DNA of 64,000 bases from Pseudomonas caspiana (GTDB lineage Bacteria > Pseudomonadota > Gammaproteobacteria > Pseudomonadales > Pseudomonadaceae), in the NCBI RefSeq assembly GCF_002158995.1, contig NZ_LOHF01000004.1, positions 49,581 to 113,580 on the forward strand, written 5' to 3'. The notes under the pieces were generated by a model. It made no database searches. It was given only the letters and a program-made list of their open reading frames with translations, and had not been told where the DNA came from. A program made the position numbers and the translations under genes. Positions 55,068-64,000 of the stretch are shown in pieces; within the stretch, counting starts at the first letter, position 1, and each line of letters starts with the position of its first letter.

Positions 55068-55988
55068 TTAAATTCCCTGCGGAATCTCTTCACCGCCCAG
55101 CGCTTCGAACAGCTCAGGCAGGAATTCACCGAAGGTCAGCATCATCAGGGTGAAGCTGGCGTCCAGTTGGCCCAGGGCTTCGTCGCCGCCGTCCTGTTCT
55201 GCTTGATCCTGCAGCAGGTCTTCGAACTTCAGACGCTTGACCGTCATCTTGTCGTCGAGCACGAAGGACAGTTTGTCCTGCCATGCCAGGGACAGCTGGG
55301 TCACAACCTTCCCGGTGCTCAGGTGCAGCTGGATTTCATCGCTGGTCAGGTCCTGACGTTTGCAACGCACGATCCCGCCATCTTCATGGGTATCGCGCAG
55401 TTCGCATTCATCCAGCACGAAGAAGTTGTCGGCAGCCTTTTGCGTGGTGACCCAGTCGGTCATCACAGCGGTAGGGGCAGTCTTCACGGTCAGCGGACGT
55501 ACCGGCAGGGTGCCGATGACTTCACGCAGCGTCGACAACAAGTCTTCGGCGCGCTTCGGGCTGGCCGAGTTGACCAGAATCAGGCCCTGTTTCGGCGCGA
55601 TAGCGGCGAAGGTCGACGAACGACGAATAAAGGCACGCGGCAGGAACGCCTGGATGATTTCATCCTTGAGCTGCTCGCGTTCCTTCTTATAGACCTTGCG
55701 CATTTGCTCGGCTTCGATCTCGTCGACCTTTTCCTTCAAGGCGTCACGCACAACACTGCCCGGCAGGATGCGTTCTTCTTTACGGGCCGAGATCAGCAGG
55801 AAGTCGCCGCTGACGTGCACCAGGGGTGCGTCTTCGCCTTTGCCGAAAGGGGCGACGAAACCGTAAGTGGTCAACTCCTGGCTGGCACAGGCACGGGCCG
55901 GTTTGGTGGCCAAAGCGGTTTCCAGTGCTTCGGCGTCAAAAGGCAGATCCTGGGTCAGGCGGTAGACAAGCAGGTTTTTGAACCACAT
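55068..55988 (-). CDS. rdgC: recombination-associated protein RdgC
   Basis: A 306-aa nucleoid-associated protein that forms a dimeric ring around DNA and limits Rec[19 protein letters not shown] at the N-terminus, [14 protein letters not shown], and LIDE-like [18 protein letters not shown] match the family over full length (E. coli 303 aa). Lies next to the tRNA-Val/tRNA-Asp genes. Confidence 0.95.
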   Translation of the reverse strand: MWFKNLLVYRLTQDLPFDAEALETALATKPARACASQELTTYGFVAPFGKGEDAPLVHVSGDFLLISARKEERILPGSVVRDALKEKVDEIEAEQMRKVYKKEREQLKDEIIQAFLPRAFIRRSSTFAAIAPKQGLILVNSASPKRAEDLLSTLREVIGTLPVRPLTVKTAPTAVMTDWVTTQKAADNFFVLDECELRDTHEDGGIVRCKRQDLTSDEIQLHLSTGKVVTQLSLAWQDKLSFVLDDKMTVKRLKFEDLLQDQAEQDGGDEALGQLDASFTLMMLTFGEFLPELFEALGGEEIPQGI

Positions 55989-56149
55989 GAGGTGAATCTC
56001 TCCTTCTATACAAAGGGGGGCATTATTCGCTGCTATTACCCTGCGGCCAACCCTGTGCTAAGCCTTTGGAAGGATTATAAAAATTATTTAAAAAAGTGCT
56101 TGCCAGAGGTTAGGTCGCTCCGTAGAATGCGCGCCACACCGAGAGTGAA

Positions 56150-56225
56150 GGGTGATTAGCTCAGCTGGGAGAGCAGCTGCCTTACAAGCAGCGGGTCGGC
56201 GGTTCGATCCCGTCATCACCCACCA
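56150..56225 (+). tRNA. tRNA-Val (anticodon UAC)
   Basis: 76 bases: acceptor GGGTGAT / ATCACCC, D arm GCTCAGCTGGGAGAGC, anticodon stem GCTGC-CTTACAA-GCAGC (anticodon TAC), T arm GGCGGTTCGATCCCGTC, encoded CCA end. Confidence 0.97.
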
Positions 56226-56245
56226 ACTCGCTCTAAGTGTTACGC

Positions 56246-56322
56246 GCAGCGGTAGTTCAGTCGGTTAGAATACCGGCCTGTCACGCCGGGGGTCGCGGGT
56301 TCGAGTCCCGTCCGCTGCGCCA
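56246..56322 (+). tRNA. tRNA-Asp (anticodon GUC)
   Basis: 77 bases: acceptor GCAGCGG / CCGCTGC, anticodon loop CTGTCAC with anticodon GTC, T arm GCGGGTTCGAGTCCCGT, encoded CCA. Twenty bases after tRNA-Val; both share the terminator at 56362. Confidence 0.97.
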
Positions 56323-56361
56323 TATTCCGCTTCAAGGCCCTTGAACTCCTTGAAGCAACAG

Positions 56362-56385
56362 AAAGCCCGCCTAGTGCGGGCTTTT
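56362..56385 (+). terminator. terminator of the tRNA-Val/tRNA-Asp operon
   Basis: AAAGCCCGC / GCGGGCTTT stem, five-base loop, five T. Confidence 0.9.
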
Positions 56386-56489
56386 TGTTGTCTGGTTTTT
56401 TTGTATTGAAAGTAGGCATATAAAAGATGGGCATCCAGTGATGCCTTTTTTTGCGTTTGGCGTAGCGCTACCGCGTAGCCAGCACCGAC

Positions 56490-56579
56490 CTGTAGGAGCG
56501 CGCGGAGGTAACGACGGGCGCGATGCGGTGCGTCAGGCGAATCGCTATCGCGGCCTCGCGGTGCTCGTGCGCTCCTACG
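56490..56579. repeat. palindromic repeat, family C
   Basis: CTGTAGGAGCGCGCGGAGGT ... GTGCTCGTGCGCTCCTACG; imperfect copy of the 32522/38129 family. Confidence 0.7.
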
Positions 56580-56604
56580 AGGGGGACGATTTGAATCAGC
56601 CTTC

Positions 56605-57738
56605 CTACCAACCCCGTCCCGAATTGACCCAGAAGTTGACCGACAGCGAGGTCGACACCGACTCCACCTGGTGGAACCAGCCCTCCGGAAGAAACAGCAG
56701 ATCCCCAGCCTCCAGCGTTATCCGCAGGAACGTGACCGTCCGTGCTGTGGGAAAGCGCTGATAGTCAGGCGCATCCGGATTAAAGTCGCAGCCATCCAGT
56801 CCCCCTTTAGGCGCAGTTGACCAGGTGCCCAACGCCGGGCGGTGGTGGGGCGCCGCAAGAATAAAAGACTTCTGACCCCAGACCTGCGCGAACAGGTTAT
56901 CGGTATCGTCCCGATGCAGCGGAGTCAGTGTGCCTTTTGGGCCAATCCAGATCCTGGGGGGTATATAAAGCTGGCGTTCAAAATACTGCGGATACTCAAT
57001 CAGCTTCATCAATTGTGCGGGCATGATGTTGTTGCCCATGTAAGCGGGCGGTGAGCCGTCAGCGCTCTTGGTCGCCGGTTTTTCAAGAGAGGCAATGAAG
57101 TCGGCCATCGACGTCGAGCGAAAGTCGCGATCTGTGGAAAAGGTCTTCTTCACGTAATCGCCATGACGGGTAATGCCTTGCAGCTCCGCGAAATGACGCA
57201 AGGATTCTTCGCGGCCCATGGTGAACAGCGGCCAGTCCTGCAAGGCGTTGCTGATGATCAGCGGAATGCCTTCGGGCAGATAACGGCTTTTGAACTCGCT
57301 GACTGATACTTCGGCGTATGGCCTGCGTTCCACGGTGCGCTGGATCGGCAGGCTGGCTGAAACCCGCTCGCTGACCCGCGCTGGTGTCGGATAGCGCTGG
57401 TTCATGTCAACCTTTTGCGCCTGGGCCGCACCGCGCCGCGCGTTATTGATGATCTGTGGCAGCAGCGTGGCCAGGCCCATGTTGCCGTTGATCTTCAATC
57501 GACCGCTGGCGAACAGCTCTTCGACATTGGCCATGCCGCCCATGATGCCGAGAAAGTCCTTTTCCGCGACTTCAATGGTCACATCGGGCGCACTGTGCCG
57601 CCCGGCCTCGGTCCGGCTCTGCGCCTTGACCTCCGACCAGAACGCCAGGTGCGGACCGAACACGAACTGGAAAACGCCTTCGATACCGACTGAGCCGGCA
57701 TTGAGGAACAGCTTTGACAGGACGCTCTGCAAATCCAT
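56605..57738 (-). CDS. SCP2-like plus JmjC/cupin-8 fusion protein, PvdS-box gene
   Basis: A 377-aa protein with two parts. Residues 1 to ~100 look like an SCP2 sterol-carrier domain (FGPHLAFWSEVKAQ, ELFASGRLKINGNMGLATLL). Residues ~140-377 are a cupin-8/JmjC-type Fe(II)/2-oxoglutarate oxygenase domain: LTPLHRDDTDNLFAQ gives His275 and Asp277, GDLLFLPEGWFHQVES gives His356, and SFILAAPHHRPALG is the usual FIH-like strand. It faces away from the NRPS and has a perfect iron-starvation box 34 bases before its ATG, so it should be made with pyoverdine. A hydroxylase for an NRPS-bound residue, or for the lipidated pyoverdine precursor through the SCP2 domain, is possible but unproven. Confidence 0.85.
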   Translation of the reverse strand: MDLQSVLSKLFLNAGSVGIEGVFQFVFGPHLAFWSEVKAQSRTEAGRHSAPDVTIEVAEKDFLGIMGGMANVEELFASGRLKINGNMGLATLLPQIINNARRGAAQAQKVDMNQRYPTPARVSERVSASLPIQRTVERRPYAEVSVSEFKSRYLPEGIPLIISNALQDWPLFTMGREESLRHFAELQGITRHGDYVKKTFSTDRDFRSTSMADFIASLEKPATKSADGSPPAYMGNNIMPAQLMKLIEYPQYFERQLYIPPRIWIGPKGTLTPLHRDDTDNLFAQVWGQKSFILAAPHHRPALGTWSTAPKGGLDGCDFNPDAPDYQRFPTARTVTFLRITLEAGDLLFLPEGWFHQVESVSTSLSVNFWVNSGRGW

Positions 57739-57771
57739 GGCGGTCGCTCTTGTAGGTGTGGTGAAGAGGGA

Positions 57772-57795
57772 ACGAATGGAGGGGCGGGAAATTTA
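57772..57795 (-). promoter_or_regulatory. PvdS iron-starvation box for the cupin gene
   Basis: On the minus strand TAAAT, 16 bases, CGT: an exact match to the PvdS -35/-10 pattern. CGT ends 33 bases before the start codon at 57738. Confidence 0.75.
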
Positions 57796-57825
57796 TGCGG
57801 GGTAAGGGGGTGAAATCGTGGCGCC

Positions 57826-57910
57826 TGTATCGTCGGAATGCCGCCCAGACCAAGCACCGCTCCCACAGAAGAAACTCGATTCCATGTGGGAGCTGGGCTT
57901 GCCTGCGATA
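57826..57910. repeat. REP element, family A
   Basis: GCACCGCTCCCACAG and TGTGGGAGCTGGGCTTGCC in outward arrangement between the two divergent pyoverdine-locus genes; CGTCGGAATGCCGCCCAGAC is shared with 23265. Confidence 0.75.
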
Positions 57911-57943
57911 AGGACACCACAGAGCCCATTTGAAACCCCGCCC

Positions 57944-57967
57944 TTAATTTCAAAGTGTTTCATCCGT
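57944..57967 (+). promoter_or_regulatory. probable PvdS box for the NRPS gene
   Basis: TTAAT, 16 bases, CGT: one mismatch to TAAAT-N16-CGT with exact spacing, 55 bases before the NRPS start at 58023. Confidence 0.6.
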
Positions 57968-58022
57968 TTTCAGAGGACTGGTCGAGCTGCACAGCTCCCA
58001 CCCTCACAACGGATGACCTGCG

Positions 58023-64000
<5,978 letters not shown>

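Noticed and set aside
17179..57910. CRISPR array from the repeated TGTGGGAGC sequences
   Set aside because: Copies are kilobases apart and palindromic in pairs; no regular repeat-spacer order and no cas genes.

Overview
The window is chromosomal DNA of a fluorescent Pseudomonas (P. fluorescens/syringae type). The evidence is the set of typical Pseudomonas housekeeping genes (maeA, rnd, ycgL, ptrB, pxpABC, cysK, lpxO, rdgC), the many short palindromic repeats of the TGTGGGAGC/GGCTTGCCCGCGAT kind between genes, and a non-ribosomal peptide synthetase whose N-terminus looks like the pyoverdine side-chain synthetases (PvdI/PvdJ/PvdD).

Positions 1 to about 12.2 kb are a mosaic of integrated elements. 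A 5'-truncated umuC (Y-family polymerase) is followed by an AT-rich operon of a ParA-like ATPase and two unknown genes (1605-3764), an opposing gene with a HEPN-like R-x5-H motif (3958-4707) and a small membrane protein. Two kinds of tRNA 3'-end debris mark old integration sites: a tRNA-Leu(UAA) 3' half at 5989-6047 and tRNA-Ser 3' ends at about 6641 and 12129. The tRNA-Ser ends lie in a perfect 33-bp direct repeat that bounds a 5.5-kb element (6650-12161). Its cargo is a three-gene CBASS-like anti-phage operon: a CD-NTase with a C-terminal AGS-C-like domain, a Cap15-like two-TM beta-barrel effector, and an HNH nuclease. A DUF4062 protein lies on the other strand, and the integrase is a remnant broken by an in-frame stop. 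This is the most interesting part of the window.

From 12.2 to 15.2 kb come small accessory genes: tandem XRE regulators, hypotheticals, a HAD phosphatase and a HigBA/RelE-type toxin-antitoxin pair. From 15.4 to 56 kb the content is mostly ordinary Pseudomonas chromosome: malic enzyme, alkyltransferase, RNase D-YcgL, dehydrogenase, nitroreductase, RNA methyltransferase, oligopeptidase B, YafJ, 5-oxoprolinase PxpABC, MoxR-VWA pair, CysK, LpxO, an EamA exporter, an amino-acid-type chemoreceptor, a MarR-monooxygenase pair with a clear palindromic operator, a SdaC-like transporter, and a seven-gene operon (GntR regulator, Dpp-like ABC importer, cytoplasmic-type gamma-glutamyltransferase) probably used to take up and cleave gamma-glutamyl peptides. 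BASS transporter, RdgC and tRNA-Val/tRNA-Asp follow.

The right end (56.6-64 kb) opens the pyoverdine-like locus. A large NRPS (C-A-T-C-A..., predicted Asp then Ser) runs off the window. Divergent from it is an SCP2-JmjC/cupin fusion gene. Both have sequences fitting the PvdS iron-starvation promoter (TAAAT-N16-CGT), perfect for the cupin gene and with one mismatch for the NRPS, which suggests they are induced together under iron limitation.
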